This document shows, one piece after another, positions 29,001 to 37,011 of a DNA stretch of 64,000 nucleotides. Position numbers and translations under genes: made by a program. Every line of letters starts with the position of its first letter. Position 1 is the first letter of the stretch. The notes under the pieces were generated by a model. It was not told the origin of the DNA. It searched no databases and saw only the letters and a program-made list of their open reading frames with translations. This DNA is from an uncultured Alistipes sp. (GTDB taxonomy: Bacteria > Bacteroidota > Bacteroidia > Bacteroidales > Rikenellaceae), in contig CANASP010000004.1 of NCBI GenBank assembly GCA_947364365.1, forward strand, positions 62,001 through 126,000. The letters run 5' to 3'.

Positions 29001-29130
29001 CGCCCGCCGTCGCCGTCGCCGCAGGCAACAACATCGCCGCCAGCGCGACCGATGCGGCCCGCCGGGCTGCTCCGTGCGCCGTCAGGCAGCGGATTCGCGC
29101 GGAGAATTGATTCGCATAGAGATTTTTCAT
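26074..29130 (-). CDS. SusC/RagA family TonB-linked outer membrane transporter
   Basis: A 1018-residue outer-membrane barrel importing oligosaccharides with the adjacent SusD. Order: leader (about residues 1-42), carboxypeptidase-regulatory-like domain (about 70-145), plug with GLEDVVVTGYSTMKRKDITG, GSIRIRGTRS and DASSTAIYGARGANGVILITTK, then the barrel ending in FYLFGANVQF. The N-terminus before the signal core is rather long, so the start could be later. The first gene of the import arm, it is preceded by a complete promoter. Confidence 0.97.
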   Translation of the reverse strand: MKNLYANQFSARIRCLTAHGAARRAASVALAAMLLPAATATAGEGMASAAEASSNGTMLHETPAPAARRVSFVVKDTKGEPVVGATVTVVGSTRGAVTDADGKAVLDGVKSGDMLSVGCLGMLSQTMAAGNKTDFDVVLQDDAIGLEDVVVTGYSTMKRKDITGSVASISSEQIARIPAYDITSSLVGVAGIRMDGGSIRIRGTRSRNASNDPLIILDGIPYDETLASINPGDIESIDVLKDASSTAIYGARGANGVILITTKRAKQGKATVNYDGFVGVGVNNWGTFDTMSADEYVDFKRTAAANVGSWSSVADDNNIFSSVELANLGSYENDWMKEYFNRKRLWTSHSLTISAANEKTSYKIAFNYKNEDSSYKNQGSDRFHLTTDLSHQVLPFLKIGVSNRMYYINSRYKPDMFDSILQMSPLVPTKDENGNYIEYPTGDTKRKNPYLNENDDYYKSKTEEWKIFTRFFAQVDLAKGLTFNTNFAYSPAFSAKGEYRDNRSSSYTDGLNYAFMHNNRKADWAWNNILNYKRTFGKHNIDATLVYEMQNRQTVNASMSGKDQESPVYLWYNMGRLNDSKTLSSAFIRSQMVSVVGRVQYSYDDRYIISASVREDGASQLSPGHKWATFPSVAAAWRISEEAFLKDVDWLTNLKLRATYGMTGNYAISPYSTLGQVYGVYANFGFDGSIHRPGLEPEVRPAPDLKWERNKMLDIGLDFGFLRGRIHGTVEYYDSKSYDLLYSKTLPYTTGFNRMWTNIGDTRNRGWEVSLATVPVETKDFSLNVNLSYYRNKEELVRLQEPDMMMDLTNGLFVGYPVSGVHYNYKFVGIWQENEADLAALYGQEPGDVKVADLNGDGKISPTDDRMILGTTRPDWMGGLQISGRWKNLDFSVDVYGEFGALANEGASSSGWASVMGQSNTYKVDYWTPEHPSNRHPRPLYGKETRYADVTGYYDNNWVELRNVTVGYTLPSKWMGRVVKKARFYVTMNSPWKYSQLRADGGIQWWSSFYLFGANVQF

Positions 29131-29187
29131 AAAGTTATTCGGTTAGTTTGTTTGGCTGAAACATAATTGTTCATACATATTCGTCGG

Positions 29188-29218
29188 CAAATATAAAAAG
29201 CCTTTTCCGATAATCCAA
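29188..29218 (-). promoter_or_regulatory. SusC operon promoter
   Basis: TTG (29216-29218), 20 bases, TATATTTG (29188-29195) on the minus strand; leader of about 50 bases. Confidence 0.82.
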
Positions 29219-29299
29219 CACTCCCCGCCACTTTTTTTTCAAAAAACCACCCTTCGTCTCCGCATACTCCATTATATTCGAAAAAATACGACGGAACGA

Positions 29300-29329
29300 T
29301 TGCAGATTGAAAAAAAATGATTATGTTTG
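29300..29329 (+). promoter_or_regulatory. Mannose catabolic operon promoter
   Basis: TTG (29300-29302), 19 bases, TATGTTTG (29322-29329). The -7 box lies in an imperfect palindrome TTATGTTTGCACATATAA, a possible operator for the GntR regulator. Confidence 0.8.
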
Positions 29330-29373
29330 CACATATAAAATGAAACAGTACATAGAATACCTATTTTAAGATC

Positions 29374-31110
29374 ATGGCAGCACAACGATACGCTTACGAC
29401 AAGTTCCCGGCTACCGACGTCGAAGGCCGGGCGTGGGTGGGCTGGGACGCGATCGGCGACCGGCTCACGGCCGCACTCCGCCACACCAACCCGCTGGTCG
29501 TCTTCGACACCTATCACGGCGTCGACATGCGCGAGATCGCCGCGGCCCTGCACCGCATCTGGCCCGCGGCCGACCTGATCGCCGCGGCCGACCTGCTCCG
29601 CGACGAGGAGACGATCCGCCGCATGACCGCCCCCTACGTCACCGACGACGAACTTTTCGGATTCCTTTCGCCGCTCACGCTCGGCGACCTGTTCGATCCC
29701 GAGCGGCTCGCCGCCGCCCGCGAACGCATCCGCGCGCGCCGCGGCACGACGGTCGTCTACGGGTGCGGCGCCGCGCTGGTCGCTCCGCGCGCCGATCTGG
29801 TCCTCTACGCCGACATGCCCCGCTGGGAGATCCAGCAGCGCATGCGCGCCCGCACCGCCCGCGCGCTGGGCGTCGACAACTCGGACGAAAGTCCCGCACG
29901 CCAGTACAAGCGCGGCTACTTCAACGACTGGCCGATACTCGACGACCACAAGAAGGGGCTCTACCACCGCGTCGACTTCTGGATCGACACCGTCCATCGC
30001 GACCGGCCCGTGATGATCGCCGCCCGCACCTTCATCGAGGGTATCGACCGCACGGCCCGCCGGCCGTTCCGCGTCGTGCCGTTCTTCGACCCCGCGCCGT
30101 GGGGCGGACAATGGATGAAGCGGGTGTGCGACCTCGACCCTTCGAAGGCCAACTACGGCTGGTGCTTCGACTGCGTGCCCGAGGAGAACAGCCTGCTGCT
30201 GCGCGTCGACGGAGAGCTGTTCGAGATGCCTGCGTCGAATCTGGTCTACCTGCGGCCCGACGAGCTGATGGGCGCCGACAACCGCGACCGCTTCGGCGAG
30301 AGCTTCCCCATCCGCTTCGACTTCCTCGACACCATCGGCGGCGGCAACCTCAGCCTCCAGGTCCACCCCACCGACGACTACGCCCGCCGGACCTTCGGCC
30401 TGCGCTACACCCAGGACGAGAGCTACTACCTGCTTGACGCCGTGCCCGGGGCGTGCGTCTACCTCGGCCTGCGTGCCGATGCCAACGCCGACGAGATGCT
30501 CGCGGCCCTGCACCATTCGCAGCAGACGGGCGAGCCGTTCGATGCCGAGCGCTACGTCAACCGCTTCCCCGTCCGAAAGCACGACCACTACCTCATCCCC
30601 GGCGGCACGATCCACTGCTCGGGCGGCGGAGCGATGGTACTGGAGATCAGCGCCACGCCCAACACCTTCACCTTCAAGATGTGGGACTGGGGCCGCATGG
30701 GTCTCGACGGCAAGCCGCGCCCGATCAATATCGGCCACGCCGCGCAGGTCATCGACCGCAGCCGCACCACCGACGAGATCCTCCGCCGCCACTGCAACGT
30801 CTTCCGGCCGGTGGCCGAGGGCGAGGGATGGCGCGAGGAGAGCACGGGGCTCCACGATGCCGAGTTCATCGAGACGCGCCGCCACTGGTTCACCGCCCCG
30901 GTCGACCACGACACCGCAGGCGGCGTCCATGTCCTGAACCTCGTCGAGGGCGAGGCCGCCTCGGTCGAGAGCCCCACGGGAGCCTTCGAACCCTTCACGG
31001 TCCACTACGCCGAGACCTTCATCATCCCCGCCGCGGTCGGACATTACACGATCCGTCCGCTCGGCGAGCGGCCCTGCGCCACGATCAAGGCCTACGTGCG
31101 CAACGAATAA
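29374..31110 (+). CDS. manA: Class I mannose-6-phosphate isomerase, two-domain
   Basis: Interconverts mannose-6-phosphate and fructose-6-phosphate. The 578-residue protein is much longer than the roughly 320-400 residues of ordinary ManA. The C-terminal part (from about residue 235) holds the cupin fold with zinc ligands in GGNLSLQVHP and GGTIHCSG, and WDWGRMGLDGKPRPI. The first 200 residues resemble a nucleotide-kinase fold (VLYADMPRWEIQQRM, YKRGYFNDW) but have no Walker A motif. This arrangement is known in gut Bacteroidales. First gene of the plus arm. Confidence 0.92.
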   Translation: MAAQRYAYDKFPATDVEGRAWVGWDAIGDRLTAALRHTNPLVVFDTYHGVDMREIAAALHRIWPAADLIAAADLLRDEETIRRMTAPYVTDDELFGFLSPLTLGDLFDPERLAAARERIRARRGTTVVYGCGAALVAPRADLVLYADMPRWEIQQRMRARTARALGVDNSDESPARQYKRGYFNDWPILDDHKKGLYHRVDFWIDTVHRDRPVMIAARTFIEGIDRTARRPFRVVPFFDPAPWGGQWMKRVCDLDPSKANYGWCFDCVPEENSLLLRVDGELFEMPASNLVYLRPDELMGADNRDRFGESFPIRFDFLDTIGGGNLSLQVHPTDDYARRTFGLRYTQDESYYLLDAVPGACVYLGLRADANADEMLAALHHSQQTGEPFDAERYVNRFPVRKHDHYLIPGGTIHCSGGGAMVLEISATPNTFTFKMWDWGRMGLDGKPRPINIGHAAQVIDRSRTTDEILRRHCNVFRPVAEGEGWREESTGLHDAEFIETRRHWFTAPVDHDTAGGVHVLNLVEGEAASVESPTGAFEPFTVHYAETFIIPAAVGHYTIRPLGERPCATIKAYVRNE

Positions 31111-31200
31111 CCCGGCACGCGCAGCCCGCCGCAGACCCGCGCCGCGGGGCGCGCGGAGCCGCCGCACGCCGTACGAAACGCTAACAGACACCTTACAACC

Positions 31201-32298
31201 ATGTACGAAAACGACTCACGCATCGTCATGACGCTCGACGCCGGGGGCACCAACCTGCTCTTCTCGGCCATAGCCGGCGGCCGCGAAATCGTCGCTCCGA
31301 TCCACTACCCGTCGGCCCCCGACGACCTCGACCGCATGCTCGCGACCCTCGTCGAGGGCTTCGAGGAGGTACGGCGGCAACTGCCCGCCGCCCCCGCGGC
31401 CATCAGCTTCGCCTTTCCCGGCCCGGCCGACTACGCCCACGGCGTCATCGGCGACCTGCCCAACTTCCCCTCCTTCCGCGGAGGCGTGGCGCTGGGTCCC
31501 TTCCTCGCGCGCCATTTCGGCATCCCCGTCTTCATCGACAACGACGGCAACCTGTTCGCCTACGGCGAGGCCCTCGCCGGCGCGCTGCCCGAGATCAACG
31601 CCCTGCTCGCCAACGCCGGGTCCGACCGCCGCTACCGCAACCTCCTGGGCTTCACCTTCGGCACGGGATTCGGCGCCGGCGCCGTCCTCGACGGCCGCCT
31701 GCTCACGGGCGACAACGGCTGCGGCTGCGACGTCTATCCGTTCCGCAACCGGCTGCTGCCGGGCATGATCTGCGAGGAGAGCGTCAGCGCCCGCGCCGTC
31801 GGCCGCGTCTACCGCGAGCTGACGGGGACCGACGCCCCGCTCACCCCCAAGCAGGTCTTCGACATCGCCGAAGGCTCGGCTCCGGGCGACCGCGCGGCCG
31901 CCATGGAGAGCTTCCGCCGCTTCGGCTGCGTCGCGGGCGACGTCATCGCCCAGGCCCTGACGATCATCGACGGCGTGGTCGTCCTCGGAGGCGGCCTCAC
32001 GGGTGCCGCGCGCTACTTCCTCCCCCCGATGCTCGAGGAGATGCGCACGCGCTTCACGACCTGCGCCGGCGACAGCATGCCGCGCCTCCAGATGGAGGTG
32101 TGCGACCTCTCCGATTCCTCCGAGCGCGCCGCCTTCCTGGCCGCCGACACCCGCCGCGTGGCCATTCCCGGGAGCGACGCGACGGCCCCCTACTGCCCCG
32201 CACGCCGCACGGCACTGGTCCTGACCAACCTCGGGACAAGCCGCGCCGTGGCGCTCGGTGCCTGGGCCTATGCCCTCCACTCACTCGACAACCGCTAA
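31201..32298 (+). CDS. ROK family sugar kinase, zinc motif absent
   Basis: A 365-residue ROK protein with the phosphate loop LDAGGTNLLFSAI at the N-terminus, IDNDGNLFAYGE carrying the catalytic Asp, and GFTFGTGFGAGAVLDG. The family zinc site (CxCGxxGCxE) is replaced by GDNGCGCDVYPFRN. Given its place between the mannose-6-phosphate isomerase and a mannosidase-like gene, phosphorylation of mannose is the likely role; this is inference. There is no helix-turn-helix, so it is an enzyme and not a NagC-type repressor. The DUF5054 gene starts 13 bases after its stop. Confidence 0.88.
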   Translation: MYENDSRIVMTLDAGGTNLLFSAIAGGREIVAPIHYPSAPDDLDRMLATLVEGFEEVRRQLPAAPAAISFAFPGPADYAHGVIGDLPNFPSFRGGVALGPFLARHFGIPVFIDNDGNLFAYGEALAGALPEINALLANAGSDRRYRNLLGFTFGTGFGAGAVLDGRLLTGDNGCGCDVYPFRNRLLPGMICEESVSARAVGRVYRELTGTDAPLTPKQVFDIAEGSAPGDRAAAMESFRRFGCVAGDVIAQALTIIDGVVVLGGGLTGAARYFLPPMLEEMRTRFTTCAGDSMPRLQMEVCDLSDSSERAAFLAADTRRVAIPGSDATAPYCPARRTALVLTNLGTSRAVALGAWAYALHSLDNR

Positions 32299-32311
32299 AA
32301 CGACACAATTC

Positions 32312-34342
32312 ATGACATACCGTACCCGACTGCTGGCCCTCGTGCTGGCACTTCCCCTCCTGTTGGGCGGCGCAGCCCGCCGGGCCGCCGCGGCCGACGT
32401 CAACCCGGCCGTCGAGCGCGTGCTCATCGTCTTCAAGACCCACCTCGACATCGGCTTCACGGAGCTGAGCTCCGACGTCGAGCAGCGCTACATCGACCAC
32501 TTCATCCCCCAGGCCGTCGAGGTCGCCCGCGAGCTGCGCGAGGCAGGCGGCGAGGAGCGCTACGTGTGGACCACGGGCGCCTGGCTCATCGACGCCTACC
32601 TGCGCCAGGCCACGCCCGAGGCGGCCGCCGAACTCGAGGAGGCGATCCGCTGCGGCGACATGGTGTGGAACAGCGTGCCCTACACGCTCCAGTCCGAATC
32701 GGCGGGCAAGGCGCTCTACGAGGGGATGCTGCGCCTCTCGCACCGGCTCGACGAACGTTTCGGCAAGCGCACCGTCGCGGCCAAGATGACCGACGTGCCG
32801 GGCCACTCGCGCGCCATCGTGCCGCTCTTCGCCCGGGCCGGTATCCGCCTGCTCCACGTGGGCACCAACCCCGTGGCCGCCGTGCCCGAGATCCCCTCCG
32901 TCTGCCGCTGGCGCGACCGCGCGACCGACACGGAGATCCTGCTCATGTACAACGGCGACTACGGCTCGGACATGCTCCTGCCCGACGGCAAGACGGCCGT
33001 GGCGATCATCTTCACCTACGACAACCAGGGTCCCCACAAGGTGCAGGACGTGCGTAACATCTACGCCGAGATGCACAAGCGCTACCCCTCGGCCCGCATC
33101 GAGGCCACGTCGCTCAACACCGTGGCCGAGGCGCTCGACGCCATGCGCGACCGGCTCCCCGTGGTCGAGTCGGAGATCGGCGACACGTGGATCTACGGCT
33201 ACGGCAGCGCCCCCGTGCGCATGGCCCGCTTCCGCGCCCTCAACCGCCTCTACGCCGACTGGATCGCCTCCGGACGGCTCGATCCCGCGAGCGACGCGGC
33301 CATCGACTTCGCCGTGCGCCTGGGCATGATCGCCGAGCACACGTGGGGCGCCGACATCAAGAGCCACCTCCAGAACTGGGACGCCTACGACTTCGAGACC
33401 TTCCAGTCGCGCCGCCTGCTGCCCGCGTTCCAGTACGCGGAGCAGTCGTGGCGCGAGCTCGACGACAACATCGGCAAGGCGATCGTCCTGCTGCCCGGCG
33501 AATTGCAGGCCGAGGCGCTCGCCGCCCTGCGCGAGATGGACGCCGCCGCGCCCGCACCCATCACGGCGCCGAAGCGCTGCCCGAAGGAGCTCGACGCCCG
33601 AGGCCGCTACGCCTTCTCCGTGGGCGGCGCACGCTGCCTCGTGGGCGAGGTAGCCTACCAGACTTATTCGGCCGACGACTACGAGCGTTTCTTCGACCGC
33701 TATTTCACCCACGATGCCTGGTGGGCCCGCGCCGACTACGGCAAACCCGAGCTGGAGAAGAGCCCCGCGCGCAGCGCCACCGTCGAAGCGCATGCCTCGG
33801 CCTGCGACACGCACGACGGCGCCATCCGCTGCGACCTGGCCTTCGACCGGAACGCGGCGATCGACCGCCGCGCGCTGCCCGAGCAGGTACGCATCGAGTA
33901 CCGCCCCTCGGCCGACGGACGCAGCCTCGACATCGAGCTCTACCTGCGCCACAAGCCCGCCAACCGCATGCCCGAGTCCTACTGGTTCACGCTGCGGCCC
34001 GAGCACCTCACGGGGCTCGTCGCCGAGAAGATCGGCAGCCGCGTCGACCTGATGGACGTCGCCGCGGGCGGCAACCGCCAGATGCACGGCATCGACCGCT
34101 ACGTCGACCTGGTGACCGCCGACGGCACGCTGCGCGTCACCTCGCCCGACGCCCTGCTCCTCTCGGTGGGCGAACGCCACGGCATGGCCTATTCGACCGA
34201 GCGGCCCGACCTGTCGCAGGGGGTGCACTTCTGCCTCTACGACAACCTGTGGGGAACCAACTTCGCCATGTGGTGGGAGGGTTCGATCCGCTATCGTTTT
34301 CACGTCGAGTTAGTTCCCGATGCAAAAAGCCGCGCGGAATAG
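32312..34342 (+). CDS. DUF5054 family protein, GH38-like fold
   Basis: A 676-residue protein with a signal peptide (about residues 1-28). FKTHLDIGFTEL near residue 45 resembles the HxDxG opening of GH38 enzymes, KMTDVPGHSR resembles the nucleophile region (Asp followed by GHS), and AEHTWGADIKSHLQNW is a conserved block of DUF5054. It is therefore likely to be an exported alpha-mannosidase-like hydrolase, but activity is not established for this family. ATG 32312 starts the signal peptide; the longer frame overlaps the ROK gene. Third gene of the manA arm. Confidence 0.85.
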   Translation: MTYRTRLLALVLALPLLLGGAARRAAAADVNPAVERVLIVFKTHLDIGFTELSSDVEQRYIDHFIPQAVEVARELREAGGEERYVWTTGAWLIDAYLRQATPEAAAELEEAIRCGDMVWNSVPYTLQSESAGKALYEGMLRLSHRLDERFGKRTVAAKMTDVPGHSRAIVPLFARAGIRLLHVGTNPVAAVPEIPSVCRWRDRATDTEILLMYNGDYGSDMLLPDGKTAVAIIFTYDNQGPHKVQDVRNIYAEMHKRYPSARIEATSLNTVAEALDAMRDRLPVVESEIGDTWIYGYGSAPVRMARFRALNRLYADWIASGRLDPASDAAIDFAVRLGMIAEHTWGADIKSHLQNWDAYDFETFQSRRLLPAFQYAEQSWRELDDNIGKAIVLLPGELQAEALAALREMDAAAPAPITAPKRCPKELDARGRYAFSVGGARCLVGEVAYQTYSADDYERFFDRYFTHDAWWARADYGKPELEKSPARSATVEAHASACDTHDGAIRCDLAFDRNAAIDRRALPEQVRIEYRPSADGRSLDIELYLRHKPANRMPESYWFTLRPEHLTGLVAEKIGSRVDLMDVAAGGNRQMHGIDRYVDLVTADGTLRVTSPDALLLSVGERHGMAYSTERPDLSQGVHFCLYDNLWGTNFAMWWEGSIRYRFHVELVPDAKSRAE

Positions 34343-34363
34343 CGGATAATCGGAGAATTTGAT

Positions 34364-34371
34364 TAAATTTG
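34364..34371 (+). promoter_or_regulatory. -7 box, GntR gene
   Basis: TAAATTTG, 23 bases before the GntR start. A -33 TTG is not clear. Confidence 0.5.
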
Positions 34372-34394
34372 CAAGAGGTAATATTATTCGGAAG

Positions 34395-35126
34395 ATGAGC
34401 GAAAAGATCGATTTTGCATGTAAAACCCCCTATCACATCCAGGCCGAGCGGATCCTGCGCCACATGATCAACGACGAGGAGTACAGCTCGGGAGCCGTGC
34501 TGCCCAACGAGATCGAGTTGGCACGCGACCTGGGCATCTCGCGCAACACCCTGCGGCAGGCCATCAACCGCCTGGTCGCCGAGGGGCTGCTGCTGCGCAA
34601 GAAGGGCGTCGGCACGACGGTCAACACGCTGGGCAAGGCGAGCAGCAACGTCCGCAACTGGATGAGCTTCTCGCAGGAGATGGCCAACATGGGCATCGTC
34701 GTGCGCAACTACGAGCTCCATGTCTGCTGGGAGACGGCCGCGCGCGAGGTCTACCGGTTCTTCAACCTCCGCTCGGAGACGCCGCTGCTGCGCATGTCGC
34801 GCGTCCGGGGCAGCCAGCAGGCCCCCATCGTCTTCTTCGTCTCCTACTTCAACCCCGCGATCGGCATGACGGGCGACGAGGACTACACCCTGCCGCTCTA
34901 CACGATCCTCGAACAGCGCTACGACATCGTCGTCCACAAGTCGGTCGAGGAGGTCGGGGCGATGCTCGCCGACCAGGAGCTGGCCGACAAGCTCTTCATC
35001 CGTCCGGGCGAGCCGATCCTGCGGCGCAAGCGCCTGGTACTCGACAAGGAGGGCTTCCCCGTGGAGTACAACATCGGCTACTACCGCGCCGACAGCTTCA
35101 CCTACCGCATCGAGGCCGAGAAATAG
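34395..35126 (+). CDS. GntR family regulator (HutC/UTRA type)
   Basis: A 243-residue repressor-type regulator. Residues about 10-75 form the winged helix: GAVLPNEIELARDLGISRNTLRQAINRL and GVGTTV at the wing. Residues about 95-240 form a UTRA ligand domain. ATG 34395 is chosen over an in-frame start at 34359 because the promoter box lies between them. It directly follows the mannose operon, so it probably senses a sugar phosphate from it and controls one or both arms. A GntR regulator here replaces the hybrid two-component or SusR regulators more usual for SusCD loci. Confidence 0.92.
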   Translation: MSEKIDFACKTPYHIQAERILRHMINDEEYSSGAVLPNEIELARDLGISRNTLRQAINRLVAEGLLLRKKGVGTTVNTLGKASSNVRNWMSFSQEMANMGIVVRNYELHVCWETAAREVYRFFNLRSETPLLRMSRVRGSQQAPIVFFVSYFNPAIGMTGDEDYTLPLYTILEQRYDIVVHKSVEEVGAMLADQELADKLFIRPGEPILRRKRLVLDKEGFPVEYNIGYYRADSFTYRIEAEK

Positions 35127-35155
35127 GCCCCGCGGACCCGGATCCGAATACGACG

Positions 35156-35185
35156 AACGGGATGCGCTGCACAGCGCATCCCGTT
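35156..35185. terminator. Bidirectional terminator, GntR gene and ferritin
   Basis: A perfect 14-bp stem AACGGGATGCGCTG/CAGCGCATCCCGTT with loop CA, then TT and a T-rich flank. Confidence 0.88.
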
Positions 35186-35231
35186 TCTCATTGCGGCCGG
35201 CACCGAAGCCGGCAGCCGTCCCGACGGCGGA

Positions 35232-35753
35232 TTACTCCTTCGAGGTCAGGGGCGAAGCCTGGGTGTAGGTCCGGGCGGCCAGCTCCTTGTCGAGCATGTA
35301 GAGACCGAACTTGTTGCCCTCGACGGCATCGCAGGCGGCGATCATGCCGCGGGCGTTCTCCTCCTCCTCGACCTGCTCGTCGATGAACCACACGAGCATG
35401 TTCGACGACGCGAAGTCCTTGTCCTCGGCGGCGATGGCCGCGAGGTTGTTGATCATCGCCGTGACCTTCTTCTCGTGGGCCAGCGTATCCTGGAACATCT
35501 CCAGCGGCGACGCCCACGACGTGCGGACCTCGGCGATGGGGGCGAGCTTGACCTCGCAGTCGCGCGAGAGGACGTAGTTCATCAGGATCCGGGCGTGGTC
35601 CTGCTCCTCGCGGAACTGGATGTGGAACCAGTTGGCGACACCCTTCATCCCCTTGGCCTCGGCGTCCATCGACATCGAAAGATAGAGATAGGCCGACCAC
35701 AGCTCGGCATTGATCTGCGCATTGAGCGCATCGTGCAGTTTTTGACTCAACAT
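35232..35753 (-). CDS. ftnA: Ferritin
   Basis: A 173-residue iron-storage protein forming a 24-mer that oxidises and stores iron. Four-helix features: NAQINAELWSAYLYLSM with ferroxidase Glu, FREEQDHARIL (ExxH) and DEQVEEEENARGMI. ATG 35753 starts the family protein; the open frame upstream has no homologous sequence and crosses the promoter. Single gene with its own promoter. Confidence 0.97.
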   Translation of the reverse strand: MLSQKLHDALNAQINAELWSAYLYLSMSMDAEAKGMKGVANWFHIQFREEQDHARILMNYVLSRDCEVKLAPIAEVRTSWASPLEMFQDTLAHEKKVTAMINNLAAIAAEDKDFASSNMLVWFIDEQVEEEENARGMIAACDAVEGNKFGLYMLDKELAARTYTQASPLTSKE

Positions 35754-35791
35754 GATTGTATCGTTTAAAGTTCGTATTCGCTTTCCGACGA

Positions 35792-35799
35792 CAAAGATA
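35792..35799 (-). promoter_or_regulatory. -7 box, ferritin promoter
   Basis: TATCTTTG on the minus strand, 38 bases before the start. No clear -33 TTG. Confidence 0.6.
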
Positions 35800-35843
35800 C
35801 AACCCTTTTCGGGGATATGTACCGAAAAAAAATCCGCCGGGCG

Positions 35844-35874
35844 AAAAAAAGCGGAGCGCATCGCTGCACTCCGC
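35844..35874 (-). terminator. fabH operon terminator
   Basis: On the minus strand GCGGAGTGCA-gcga-TGCGCTCCGC-type stem followed by seven T. Confidence 0.85.
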
Positions 35875-35955
35875 AAAGATTCTGCTGCGGAAAACGGACC
35901 TCCGCGCACCCGCCGACCGGGGATCGCCCGGCCGGCCCGGGGCCGAAGCGCGCCG

Positions 35956-36984
35956 CTACTCCTCGCCGGCGCCGAGCTGGCAGAACTTCGAGCCGTCGTA
36001 GGCCCACTTGAGGTAGATCGCACCCCACGTGTAGCCGCCGCCGAAGGCCGAGAGGATGAGGTTGTCGCCCGGACGCAGCTCCTTCTCGTAGTCGTAGAGG
36101 CACGTCGGGATCGTCGCCGCGGTGGTGTTGCCGTTGCGGTCGATGTTGATCATGCACTTCTCCTTGCCGATGCCCATGCGGCGCGCCGTGGCGTCGATGA
36201 TACGCAGATTGGCCTGGTGGGGCACCAGGAAGCGGATGTCGTCGCCCTTGAGGTCGTGCTTCTCCATGATCTCGACCGAAACGTCGGACATCTTCGACAC
36301 GGCGGCCTTGAAGATCGCCGGACCGTCCCACGTGATGGTGTGCCAGTTGTTCTGCACGGTCTCGATCGACGCCGGATAGCGCGAACCGCCCGCCTTCATG
36401 TAGAGCTGCAGCTCGCCCGAGCCGTCGGAGTGGAGGATCGAGTCGATGACGCCGAGCCCCTCGGTGTTGGGCTCCAGCAGCACGGCGGCAGCACCGTCGC
36501 CGAAGAGCGGGCAGGTCGTGCGGTCGGTGTAGTCGATGATCGACGACATCTTGTCGGCACCCACCACGATGACCTTCTTGCTCGTGCCCGCCTCGATGTA
36601 CTTGGCACCGGTGGTCAGCGCGAAGAGGAAGCCCGAGCAGGCGGCCGAGACGTCGTAGGCGAAGGCGTTCTTGCAGCCCGCCTGGTCGGCGATCAGGTTA
36701 CCCGTCGAGGGGAAGAACATGTCGGGGGTGATCGTGGCGCAGATCACCACGTCGACCTCCATCGGGTCGACGCCCGTCTTGTCCAGCAGATTCTGCACCG
36801 CACGCGCACCCATGTAGGAGGTACCCACGCCGTCGGCCTTGAGGATATGGCGCGTCTTGATACCGGTGTGCGAGGTGATCCACTCGTCCGAGGTTTCGAC
36901 CATACGGCTCAATTCGTCGTTGGTCAGAAGATAGTCGGGCAGGTACTGGCCCACGCCCGTTATGGCTGCTGTTATCTTTCCCAT
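35956..36984 (-). CDS. fabH: Beta-ketoacyl-ACP synthase III
   Basis: Starts fatty-acid synthesis by condensing acyl-CoA with malonyl-ACP. The 342-residue protein has the catalytic Cys in [11 protein letters not shown], His in [10 protein letters not shown] and Asn in GNTTAATIP, plus the C-terminal [11 protein letters not shown]. It is last in the order DUF177-rpmF-plsX-fabH, a widely conserved arrangement linking lipid synthesis with a ribosomal protein. It starts 27 bases after plsX. Confidence 0.97.
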   Translation of the reverse strand: MGKITAAITGVGQYLPDYLLTNDELSRMVETSDEWITSHTGIKTRHILKADGVGTSYMGARAVQNLLDKTGVDPMEVDVVICATITPDMFFPSTGNLIADQAGCKNAFAYDVSAACSGFLFALTTGAKYIEAGTSKKVIVVGADKMSSIIDYTDRTTCPLFGDGAAAVLLEPNTEGLGVIDSILHSDGSGELQLYMKAGGSRYPASIETVQNNWHTITWDGPAIFKAAVSKMSDVSVEIMEKHDLKGDDIRFLVPHQANLRIIDATARRMGIGKEKCMINIDRNGNTTAATIPTCLYDYEKELRPGDNLILSAFGGGYTWGAIYLKWAYDGSKFCQLGAGEE

Positions 36985-37011
36985 TAACTTTTTAACTTTC
37001 CCGTTGATGAT

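Noticed and set aside
26323..29166. 947-codon frame opposite SusC
   Set aside because: Composition-driven; SusC on the minus strand has clear domains throughout.
31201..32298. ROK protein as a NagC/XylR repressor
   Set aside because: There is no N-terminal helix-turn-helix; the kinase fold begins at the first residues.
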